From SVKR01 sp963649145 (lineage in GTDB: Bacteria > Bacillota > Clostridia > Oscillospirales > Oscillospiraceae), in assembly GCA_963649145.1 (NCBI GenBank), contig CAVJGI010000101.1, positions 1 through 7,483 on the forward strand: a stretch of 7,483 nucleotides of DNA, given 5' to 3'. Below the pieces are notes generated by a model. That model had not been told where the DNA came from and did no database searches. It saw only the letters and a program-made list of their open reading frames with translations. Shown here in pieces: positions 1-4,927 of the stretch (within the stretch, counting starts at the first letter, position 1; every line of letters begins with the position of its first letter). A program made the translations under genes and the position numbers.

Positions 1-18
1 TTTTTGAGTGGTATCTAC

Positions 19-47
19 ATTATACACTTTGGAAGGCGTATTGTCCC
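19..47 (-). promoter_or_regulatory. Possible leftward sigma-A promoter at window edge
   Basis: Read on the minus strand, a perfect TATAAT (19-24) lies 17 nt downstream of GGGACA (42-47), which matches the TTGACA consensus at four of six positions. It would start a transcript near position 12 running out of the window to the left, divergent from the lipoprotein gene. No gene on that side can be seen, so this rests on the two boxes and their spacing alone. The rest of positions 1-86 shows nothing else I can support. Confidence 0.35.
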
Positions 48-86
48 GCTTTTTTCGGTGGGTTGCACTTCAGATGATAGCATGCC

Positions 87-129
87 GGCTCCCCTTGCAC
101 AGGGGAGCCTTTAAAACCGGAGCTTTCGC
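87..129 (+). repeat. Dispersed palindromic repeat, copy A
   Basis: GGCTCCCCT (87-95) and AGGGGAGCC (101-109) form a perfect 9-bp stem with a 5-nt loop, followed by a short tail to TTCGC. A second copy in the same orientation lies at 3260-3303. The two share the first 14 bases exactly, then GGGAGCCTTTA, then a looser tail; I count about 35 of 44 aligned positions identical. Both copies end shortly before a promoter and begin about 160 nt upstream of a start codon. No T-run follows the stem, so it is not a standard rho-independent terminator. I remember similar GGCTCCCCTTG-type palindromes as common in Oscillospirales genomes, which I could not check. Confidence 0.6.
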
Positions 130-184
130 ATACAACACGAAGGATGCCCCGCCCCCCGATTTTGATATTTTTCCCTTTCGCCCC

Positions 185-213
185 TTGCAAAGCCATGACG
201 CGGGGAGTATAAT
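185..213 (+). promoter_or_regulatory. Sigma-A promoter of the SGNH lipoprotein gene
   Basis: TTGCAA (185-190) and a perfect TATAAT (208-213) are separated by 17 nt. Transcription would start near 220, giving a 5' leader of about 30 nt before the ATG at 251. This also argues against any protein start further upstream in the same open frame. Confidence 0.75.
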
Positions 214-250
214 ATTCTCGGAAATTTTGGGGACACAGGCAGAGGAAACT

Positions 251-1096
251 ATGAAACAGCACTGGACAAAACTGGGCGCGGCGCTGCTTGCCGCGCTGAT
301 GCTGGCGGGCTGCGGAACAGGCGCGCCCGCGGCGGATACGCCGGAGCCGACGGCTCCGCCGACCGAGACCGCGGCGCCGACGCCGACGCCGACCCCGGAG
401 CCGACGCCGACGCCCGTGCCGGAGCCGGAATACGCCGGTCCGGACCTCGCCGAGCAGCCCGCGGTCGGGGACGAATTTTTCGCCGACACCGCGTTTTTCG
501 GCAACTCGCTCGTCGACGGGCTGCGGCTTTACGGCGGGCTCGCCCACGGCGACTTTTACGCGGTGCAGAGCGCCTCGGTCGTCAATGTCGGCACGACGAA
601 GGTCAGCGCCCTGAACGACGGCACCGCCGCCACGCTGCTGCAAACGCTCGCGCAGAAGCAGTATGCCCGCATTTACATCCTGCTCGGCATCAACGAGATC
701 GGCTTTGAGACGAGCTATTTCATCGAGCTCTACCGCGCCATGCTCGACCGGATCGCCGCGAGCGAGCCCCACGCCGCGATCTATATCATGGGGCTCACGC
801 CCGTGACGAAGGCGAAGTCGGACGAGGGCGAGCTTTTCTCCATGGACCGCGTGCGCGAGTATAACGCCGCGCTGCGCGATCTCGCCGAAGAGCGCGGCTG
901 CTGGTATGTCGACCTCGTGGAAGCCCTCGCGGACGCGGACGGCTATCTCCCCGCCGACGCCAGCGTCGACGGCATCCACCTCACCGCCGCCAAATACCCC
1001 GTATGGGCGGACTACCTCCGCACCCACTACGAGCCCGACGACGTGATCATCTTTGAAAAAGCCGCCGAAGCCGGAAATGAAATGACTGAAAACTGA
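251..1096 (+). CDS. SGNH/GDSL-like hydrolase lipoprotein
   Basis: 281 aa. Residues 1-21 are a lipoprotein signal peptide with lipobox LAGC (Cys21), so the mature protein should be tethered to the outer face of the membrane. Residues 26-60 are a Pro/Thr/Glu-rich linker that would hold the catalytic domain away from the membrane. The domain has the SGNH blocks in order: GNS with nucleophile Ser86, Gly114 in NVGTT, Asn148 in LLGINE, and the closing DGIH with Asp240 and His243 completing the triad. The family hydrolyses esters (lipases, acetylesterases, acyltransferase-like enzymes acting on lipids, glycans or wall polymers); the substrate here is unknown. The start at 251 is chosen because it follows AGAGG at 241-245 and the promoter, and opens a proper signal peptide, although the frame stays open upstream to position 8. 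It appears to be a single-gene unit closed by the terminator at 1102-1145. Confidence 0.9.
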   Translation: MKQHWTKLGAALLAALMLAGCGTGAPAADTPEPTAPPTETAAPTPTPTPEPTPTPVPEPEYAGPDLAEQPAVGDEFFADTAFFGNSLVDGLRLYGGLAHGDFYAVQSASVVNVGTTKVSALNDGTAATLLQTLAQKQYARIYILLGINEIGFETSYFIELYRAMLDRIAASEPHAAIYIMGLTPVTKAKSDEGELFSMDRVREYNAALRDLAEERGCWYVDLVEALADADGYLPADASVDGIHLTAAKYPVWADYLRTHYEPDDVIIFEKAAEAGNEMTEN

Positions 1097-1101
1097 AAAA
1101 C

Positions 1102-1145
1102 CCGTCCATACTATGTGTATCTCACATAGAATGGACGGTTTTTTT
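1102..1145 (+). terminator. Intrinsic terminator after the SGNH lipoprotein
   Basis: CCGTCCATACTATGTG (1102-1117) pairs with CACATAGAATGGACGG (1123-1138) with a single A-A mismatch, a 5-nt loop and a run of seven T (1139-1145). A-rich sequence precedes it. The T-run ends at the base before the ATG of the next small open frame, so the right arm (GGACGG) could also act as a weak ribosome binding site for it. Confidence 0.8.
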
Positions 1146-1403
1146 ATGAAAAAACGCGAAAAACTAAAGCGCTGGGAGCTCGCGCTCGTGCTGGCGGTGT
1201 GCCTCACGTTCGGGCATGCGCTGCTGCCGGGGAGCACGGCGGGCTGCCACTGGTGGGGCGTTATTTTCCCCGGTCTGACGGACGTGCAGCCCGCGGTGCA
1301 GGAGGCGTCCGCGTTCCCGGACGGGCGCGGCGGAGAGGGCGTTAGACTGCGCCTGCGCCTGCTCGACTGGCTCCGGGAAATCGGAATTATTTGTGGTGCA
1401 TGA
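1146..1403 (+). CDS. Small hypothetical membrane-anchored protein
   Basis: 85 aa from the ATG at 1146; not recognised. The N-terminus is basic (MKKREKLKRW), followed by one hydrophobic segment at about residues 11-28, giving a signal-anchor or cleavable signal. A short region with WWGVIFPG (37-44) follows, then a charged, Arg/Leu-rich, potentially amphipathic stretch (RLRLRLLDWL, 67-76). Two more in-frame ATGs lie upstream at 1113 and 1131, but both are inside the terminator hairpin. 1146 is preferred because the basic plus hydrophobic N-terminus begins there and GGACGG (1133-1138) sits 7 nt upstream. No promoter of its own is visible, so expression may need read-through. The opening resembles N-termini of small sporulation membrane proteins such as SpoIIR, but the rest does not match. 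It could be a chance open frame in GC-rich DNA. Confidence 0.45.
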   Translation: MKKREKLKRWELALVLAVCLTFGHALLPGSTAGCHWWGVIFPGLTDVQPAVQEASAFPDGRGGEGVRLRLRLLDWLREIGIICGA

Positions 1404-1469
1404 GCCGCGCATTGTGCAAAGTAGCCAAAAAGTTAGTCGAAATTTTGGAAGGCGAACGGCGAGATTTTC

Positions 1470-1499
1470 TTGACTTTCCACAATTGCATCGTTTATAAT
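1470..1499 (+). promoter_or_regulatory. Sigma-A promoter of the structured RNA / transporter leader
   Basis: TTGACT (1470-1475) and a perfect TATAAT (1494-1499) are 18 nt apart. The start would be near 1506. The preceding stretch 1404-1469 shows nothing I can support. This is the only convincing promoter between the small open frame and the transporter at 1812, so it probably serves both the structured RNA and, by read-through, the transporter. Confidence 0.8.
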
Positions 1500-1503
1500 T
1501 GTG
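1479..1503. promoter_or_regulatory. Possible operator overlapping the -10 box
   Basis: CACAATT (1479-1485) and AATTGTG (1497-1503) form a perfect 7-bp inverted repeat with an 11-nt spacer. The right half overlaps the TATAAT box. The geometry fits a dimeric repressor blocking polymerase, but a 7-bp repeat in AT-rich promoter DNA can also arise by chance, and no regulator gene is nearby. Confidence 0.3.
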
Positions 1504-1505
1504 CT

Positions 1506-1762
1506 GTTTTCCGGGAGTCCGGAACTGTACTTACAAACCAAATGCGTTGACCTTGGGTTTCCATAGCTCATTCAGGCAGACGAGAGACAAAAATTGAATG
1601 GGTATCCCGAAACATAAGGCCAAAGCCGGCGCTTCTCCTCTCCGCTCGGAGGGGCGGCTTATCCTGCGAATTTCCCCGCGGTAAGACCTCAGCATGCGTC
1701 CCCTGCTCATACTGTGTAAAGATCCGCTTTGTTCTTTTGCGAAAGAACAAAGCGGTTTTTTT
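1506..1762 (+). ncRNA. Structured RNA: leader/riboswitch candidate or independent ncRNA
   Basis: About 215 nt of structured RNA plus a terminator. Helices seen by eye: CTTAC (1530-1534) with GTAAG (1681-1685); AAATGCG (1540-1546) with CGAATTT (1667-1673), one mismatch; a long stem of 1551-1561 with 1609-1619 continuing through 1563-1574 with 1595-1605, about 21 pairs and a 20-nt purine-rich loop; and a side hairpin 1637-1643 with 1648-1654 (loop GCTC) extended by AAGCC/GGCTT. Together they make a closing stem, an internal loop, a long arm and a hairpin on the 3' side. A small 5' hairpin (TCCGG/CCGGA, 1510-1522) precedes them. The overall shape (closing stem, bubble with 3'-side hairpin, long apical stem, about 200 nt) resembles 6S RNA, but I could not confirm 6S sequence signatures. 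The position 49 nt before a transporter with no other promoter suits a cis-regulatory leader equally well. No open frame or T-box, TPP, FMN or cobalamin signature was found. Confidence 0.55.
1724..1762 (+). terminator. Intrinsic terminator upstream of the transporter gene
   Basis: CCGCTTTGTTCTTT (1724-1737) and AAAGAACAAAGCGG (1742-1755) form a perfect 14-bp stem with loop TGCG and seven T (1756-1762). It ends the structured RNA transcript and lies 49 nt before the transporter start, so transporter expression presumably depends on read-through or conditional antitermination. Confidence 0.88.
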
Positions 1763-1765
1763 ATT

Positions 1766-1783
1766 CCGGCGCGCTTGCGCCGG
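1766..1783 (+). other. GC hairpin in the transporter 5' UTR
   Basis: CCGGCGC (1766-1772) and GCGCCGG (1777-1783) form a perfect 7-bp stem with loop GCTT, only 3 nt after the terminator T-run and 13 nt before the AGGAGA ribosome binding site. No T-run follows it, so it is not a terminator. It may protect the 5' end of processed mRNA or insulate the ribosome binding site; its role is unknown. Confidence 0.4.
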
Positions 1784-1811
1784 GAAAAGAAAAAACAGGA
1801 GAGAAAGAGAA

Positions 1812-3161
1812 ATGAAATTCCTCGCAACCATGTTTACCAACCAGTATCTGATCCTGATCATCGCCGCGGCGCTCGGCGCAGCGCTCGGCCGCATCAAGAT
1901 CAAGGGCTTCTCCCTCGGCGGCGCCGGCGGCATCTTCTCCGGCATCTTCGTCGGCTGGCTCTTGACCACCCTCGCAAAGACCAATGACGCCTTCTCCTCC
2001 CTCGTGAGCGAGAGCGGCAGCGTCACGCTCGTGAGCGACTCGTTCATGACGTTCTTCCTGCTCCTCTTCATCTGCTCCATCGGCCTCGGCGTCGGCGGAA
2101 AGATCAAGAAGGTCCTGAACGTGCAGGGTCTGAAGCTCGTCGTGCTCGGCGTGCTCATCCCGGTCGTGTCCATGGCGCTCACTTGGGGCTGCCTGAAGGC
2201 GGCTCCTGCTCTGATGGGCGATGACTACAACGGCTATCAGGTCTCCGGTATGTACTCCGGCGCGATGACCAACACCGCGGCTTACGGCAACTCCATGGCT
2301 GTCGTCAGCGGCATGGACGACGTTGCCGACCGCTACGCCACGCTCAGCGACGAGGACAAGACCCTCGTGCTCGAAATGATCGGCGCGGAGGACACCACCC
2401 CGACCGAGTCCCTCGCGGAGGGCCAGATCGCCGCGTTCAAGGGCAAGGCGAAGGCGAACATCTCCCTCGGCTACGCCATCAGCTTCCCCGTCGGCACTCT
2501 GATCATCATCATCGCCATGAGCATCTTCGCCGCGCTCACGAAGAAGCAGCGCGCCGCGGAGGGCGAGGCTGAGGTCAAGAAGGACGATGAGGTTATGCGC
2601 GGCATCGGCAAGCCGATGTTCTTCGACGCGGTCCAGTTCGGCATCGTGTTCCTCTTCGGTATCGCCCTCGGCAGCATCAAGATCCCCCTCGGCAACTCCG
2701 TCACCTTCACGCTGAGTCCCGTCGGCGGCATCCTCATCAGCGCCCTCGTGTTCAGCAACATCAACAAGATCGGACCCATCGACATGCGTTCCGACCCGCG
2801 CGTGCTCGGCTTCGTCCGCGAGTTCTCCCTCATCTTCTTCATGTCCGTCGTCGGCATCCAGTACGGCTATGACGTCATCCACGCCTTCTCCGGCTCCGGT
2901 CTCGTCATCGCGCTGATGGCTGCCGTCGTGGAGACCATCGCGATCCTCGTCGCCGTGCTCGTCGGCCGTCTCATGAAGGTCCGCTGGGACCGTCTCGCCG
3001 GCGCCATCTGCGGCGGCTGCACCTCCGCCACCGGCCTCGGCACCGCGGTCAGCACCATGGGCCGCGAGGAGCCCATCCTCGGCTACGGCATCAGCCAGCC
3101 CTTCGCCATCCTCGCAAACGTCCTGCTCATCTCCCTGTACCACAGCCAGTTCTTTATCTAA
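1812..3161 (+). CDS. AspT/YidE-type membrane transporter, RCK-less
   Basis: 449 aa, strongly hydrophobic integral membrane protein made of two homologous halves, as in the AspT/YidE/YbjL antiporter-duplication family (AspT itself exchanges aspartate for alanine). Half one has hydrophobic segments near residues 10-27, 35-55, 75-95, 103-125 and 215-243, with GAMTNTAAYG at 150-159. Half two has segments near 272-290, 298-318, 334-352, 360-386 and 425-446, with GGCTSATGLGTA at 401-412. These TNT/TSAT motifs occupy the place of the family's repeated substrate-site motif. Many relatives carry two TrkA_C/RCK domains between the halves; here only a short charged cytoplasmic link (about 244-268) remains. 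Half one has an extra acidic stretch of about 50 residues (164-218) after its motif that half two lacks. The start at 1812 follows AGGAGA (1797-1802) with 9 nt spacing; the upstream extension of the frame would run through the terminator. The substrate cannot be told from sequence. A strong terminator follows. Confidence 0.88.
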   Translation: MKFLATMFTNQYLILIIAAALGAALGRIKIKGFSLGGAGGIFSGIFVGWLLTTLAKTNDAFSSLVSESGSVTLVSDSFMTFFLLLFICSIGLGVGGKIKKVLNVQGLKLVVLGVLIPVVSMALTWGCLKAAPALMGDDYNGYQVSGMYSGAMTNTAAYGNSMAVVSGMDDVADRYATLSDEDKTLVLEMIGAEDTTPTESLAEGQIAAFKGKAKANISLGYAISFPVGTLIIIIAMSIFAALTKKQRAAEGEAEVKKDDEVMRGIGKPMFFDAVQFGIVFLFGIALGSIKIPLGNSVTFTLSPVGGILISALVFSNINKIGPIDMRSDPRVLGFVREFSLIFFMSVVGIQYGYDVIHAFSGSGLVIALMAAVVETIAILVAVLVGRLMKVRWDRLAGAICGGCTSATGLGTAVSTMGREEPILGYGISQPFAILANVLLISLYHSQFFI

Positions 3162-3190
3162 AGCATATTTAGATATAGTAAAGCATAAAA

Positions 3191-3225
3191 ACCAGCCCGT
3201 CCCGAAAGGGATGGGCTGGTTTTTT
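3191..3225 (+). terminator. Intrinsic terminator after the transporter
   Basis: ACCAGCCC (3191-3198) pairs with GGGCTGGT (3213-3220), extended by a G-T wobble, a T-A pair and CCC/GGG closed by a GAAA tetraloop, then a T-run (3220-3225). An A-run precedes it. This is a textbook rho-independent terminator 29 nt after the stop codon. Confidence 0.92.
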
Positions 3226-3255
3226 GCGGGGAAAGAGCTCTACGAGCTGCGAGTT

Positions 3256-3303
3256 TAAAGGCTCCCCTTGCACTTCGGGAGCCTTTAGAAGGTGCGCCTT
3301 CGC
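3256..3303 (+). repeat. Dispersed palindromic repeat, copy B
   Basis: TAAAGGCTCCC (3256-3266) and GGGAGCCTTTA (3277-3287) form a perfect 11-bp stem with a 10-nt loop, followed immediately by a second small hairpin, GAAGG/CCTTC (3288-3301, loop TGCG). It corresponds to copy A at 87-129 in the same orientation, with the left 14 bases identical and a 1-nt length difference in the loop. The sequence from here to the promoter at 3352 is a T- and C-rich stretch with no other feature I can support. Confidence 0.6.
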
Positions 3304-3351
3304 CGCGTGATTTTTTTTCCCGTCTCATTCCCGCCCCTCCCCCTTTTCCAG

Positions 3352-3380
3352 TGGACAATTTCGCTGCTTCGGGGTATAAT
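3352..3380 (+). promoter_or_regulatory. Sigma-A promoter of the thioesterase-GT2-radical SAM operon
   Basis: TGGACA (3352-3357) and a perfect TATAAT (3375-3380) are 17 nt apart. The transcript would start near 3387, giving a leader of about 30 nt before the ATG at 3416. No further promoter is visible before the other two genes of the operon. Confidence 0.78.
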
Positions 3381-3415
3381 AGCCGCAGAACAACTGACCC
3401 ACGGAGGGCTTTTTT

Positions 3416-4144
3416 ATGGAATGCAGAATGACCAAGGAAATGATGATCCTGCCCGGCTGCTGCGACAGCTCCGCGCGGCTCGGCGTGGCGGACACGTTCG
3501 GGCTTTTTATGGACCTCGCCGCGGAGCACGCGGTCGCCATCGGCAACGGACCGGTGGATATGCAAAAGCGCGGGCTCTTCTGGCTGACGGTCAAGACCCG
3601 CATCCGCTTTTTCCGCCGCCCCGGCATCACGGAGGTCGTCACCGCCTCCACATGGCCGGAGAACTCCGGCAAAAAGCGCGGCAACCGCAGCTATACGCTC
3701 AGCAAAAACGGCGAGGTTCTCGTCGCGGGCAAGAGCGAGTGGGCGATCTTGGAGCTCCGCGGCGGCGGGCTGCACGACGTGATGGATGTCTATGCGCCGG
3801 ACACGGTGTTCCCGGACGAATCCGCCGTGCCGGGGCTCTTTACCCGCGTCCACGACGACTTCACGGACGAGCCCTTCGCGCGCTACACCGTCCATTCCAC
3901 GGACATCGACCTCGGCGGGCACATGAATAACGCCGCCTACCCCCGCGCGCTCGCGAGCCTGTTCCCCGTCGCCAAGCAGCGCGACCTCAATATCCGCGAG
4001 GCGGAGATCCACTTCCGCACCCCCTGCTACGAGGGCGACACGCTCGCCTTCCAGAAACGCCGCGCCGAAGACGGCGCGCTGGAGATCCGCGCCGCGCTCC
4101 CAAGCGGAAAAACGGCGCTGCTCATCCGCCTCATCACCGATTGA
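3416..4144 (+). CDS. Acyl-ACP thioesterase family protein (double hotdog)
   Basis: 242 aa, the usual length for bacterial members of the acyl-ACP thioesterase family (PF01643), cytoplasmic, with no signal or membrane segment. Two hotdog domains are expected at about residues 1-125 and 150-240. The first shows the family pattern WLTVKTRIRFFRRPG (56-70) followed by TWP (79-81), which belongs to the substrate-binding hotdog. The second carries DIDLGGHMNNAAY (163-175), the active-site motif with Asp165, His169, Asn171 and Asn172. The expected reaction is hydrolysis of a fatty acyl group from acyl carrier protein, releasing free fatty acid; chain length is not predictable here. The start at 3416 follows GGAGGG (3403-3408) with 7 nt spacing; a second in-frame ATG at 3428 has no such site. 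It is first in a three-gene operon, 30 nt before the glycosyltransferase. Confidence 0.88.
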   Translation: MECRMTKEMMILPGCCDSSARLGVADTFGLFMDLAAEHAVAIGNGPVDMQKRGLFWLTVKTRIRFFRRPGITEVVTASTWPENSGKKRGNRSYTLSKNGEVLVAGKSEWAILELRGGGLHDVMDVYAPDTVFPDESAVPGLFTRVHDDFTDEPFARYTVHSTDIDLGGHMNNAAYPRALASLFPVAKQRDLNIREAEIHFRTPCYEGDTLAFQKRRAEDGALEIRAALPSGKTALLIRLITD

Positions 4145-4174
4145 GCGGCTTATTTGGAAAGGAGACGGTTTTTC

Positions 4175-4927
4175 ATGCCGGTTTTATATATCGTGGTGCC
4201 CTGCTATAACGAGGAGGAGATGCTGCCGATCAGCGCGCCGGTGCTGCTCGGAAAGCTGCGCGCGCTCATCGCCGCGGGAAAGATCGGGGACGCGAGCCGC
4301 CTGCTGCTCGTGGACGACGGCTCCGCGGACGCGACGTGGCGCATCATCGAAGAGCTCTGCTCCGCGGAGCGCGAGGTCTGCGGCTTAAAGCTCAGCCGCA
4401 ACCGCGGGCACCAGAACGCGGTCATGGCGGGGCTCGTCACCGCGGCGAAGCATGCCGACGCCGCCGTCACGATCGACGCCGACCTTCAGGACGACGAGAA
4501 CGCCATCGACGCGATGGTGGATAAGTTCCTCGCCGGGGCGGACGTCGTCTGCGGCGTGCGCGGCCGGCGCGACACGGACACGTTTTTCAAGCGCACGACC
4601 GCCCGCGGGTTTTATACGCTCGTGCGGCTCGGCGGCGCGAAGATCATCTATGACCACGCGGACTTCCGGCTTTTAAGCCGCGAGGCGATCCGCCGCCTGA
4701 CCTGCTTCGGCACGGAGGACCTCTTCCTCCGCGGACTCATCACGCGCCTCGGCTTCAAGCCGGAGATCGTCTATTATGACCGCCGCGCGCGCACGGCGGG
4801 CGAGAGCAAATATACGCTCAAAAAGATGCTCCACCTCGCCCGCCGCGGCTTCCAGAGCGGGCGGATGAAGGCGGCGGCGGAGCCGCAGATCGGCGAGCTT
4901 TACATCGGCGAGGAAGTGCTGCAATGA
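4175..4927 (+). CDS. Family 2 glycosyltransferase (DPM1/GtrB-like), short form without membrane helices
   Basis: 250 aa. A GT-A fold glycosyltransferase of family 2, of the type that transfers sugar from a nucleotide sugar to polyprenyl phosphate on the cytoplasmic face. Motifs in order: VVPCYNEEE (7-15), LLLVDDGS (43-50), SRNRGHQNA (74-82), DADLQDD (101-107) with the metal-binding DxD, DHADFRLLSR (160-169), EDLFLRG (181-187) and GESKY (209-213). Relatives of about 310-330 aa continue after GESKY with two C-terminal membrane helices. Here only about 37 residues remain, ending IGELYIGEEVLQ, which resembles the IGEYIGKIY-like segment normally found after the helices. There is too little DNA before the next gene for a frameshift to hide the helices. 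The start at 4175 uses AGGAGA (4160-4165); an upstream in-frame TTG at 4154 overlaps that site. The gene overlaps the next by ATGA. Confidence 0.88.
   Translation: MPVLYIVVPCYNEEEMLPISAPVLLGKLRALIAAGKIGDASRLLLVDDGSADATWRIIEELCSAEREVCGLKLSRNRGHQNAVMAGLVTAAKHADAAVTIDADLQDDENAIDAMVDKFLAGADVVCGVRGRRDTDTFFKRTTARGFYTLVRLGGAKIIYDHADFRLLSREAIRRLTCFGTEDLFLRGLITRLGFKPEIVYYDRRARTAGESKYTLKKMLHLARRGFQSGRMKAAAEPQIGELYIGEEVLQ

Noticed and set aside
8..250. N-terminal extension of the SGNH lipoprotein frame to position 8
   Set aside because: It would place about 81 residues before a complete signal peptide and run through the repeat and the promoter at 185-213. The start at 251 has its own ribosome binding site.
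383..420. Tandem DNA repeat in the lipoprotein gene
   Set aside because: The repeated GCCGACGCCGACC pattern simply encodes the Pro/Thr linker, with no evidence of a separate genetic element.
20..1237. Minus-strand open frame opposite the SGNH lipoprotein
   Set aside because: The product is a low-complexity Arg/Gly/Val-rich chain crossing two promoters and a terminator. The plus frame has all SGNH blocks.
1146..1403. Naming the small protein as SpoIIR
   Set aside because: Only the first hydrophobic segment resembles it. The conserved region that should follow in SpoIIR is absent and the protein is too short.
1506..1762. T-box leader
   Set aside because: No GGTGG-type antiterminator motif or specifier-loop layout was found, and the downstream gene is not an obvious amino-acid synthetase or biosynthesis gene.
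1506..1762. Firm naming as 6S RNA (ssrS)
   Set aside because: The overall shape is similar, but I cannot verify conserved sequence from memory, and the close coupling to a promoterless transporter favours a cis role at least as well.
1761..3143. Long minus-strand open frame opposite the transporter
   Set aside because: Its composition is almost only Asp, Glu, Ala, Gly and His, typical of the antisense of a hydrophobic GC-rich gene. The plus strand encodes a coherent membrane protein with family motifs.
4154..4174. TTG start for the glycosyltransferase
   Set aside because: The TTG lies just before AGGAGA, which is well placed for the ATG at 4175. The family N-terminus begins at the ATG.
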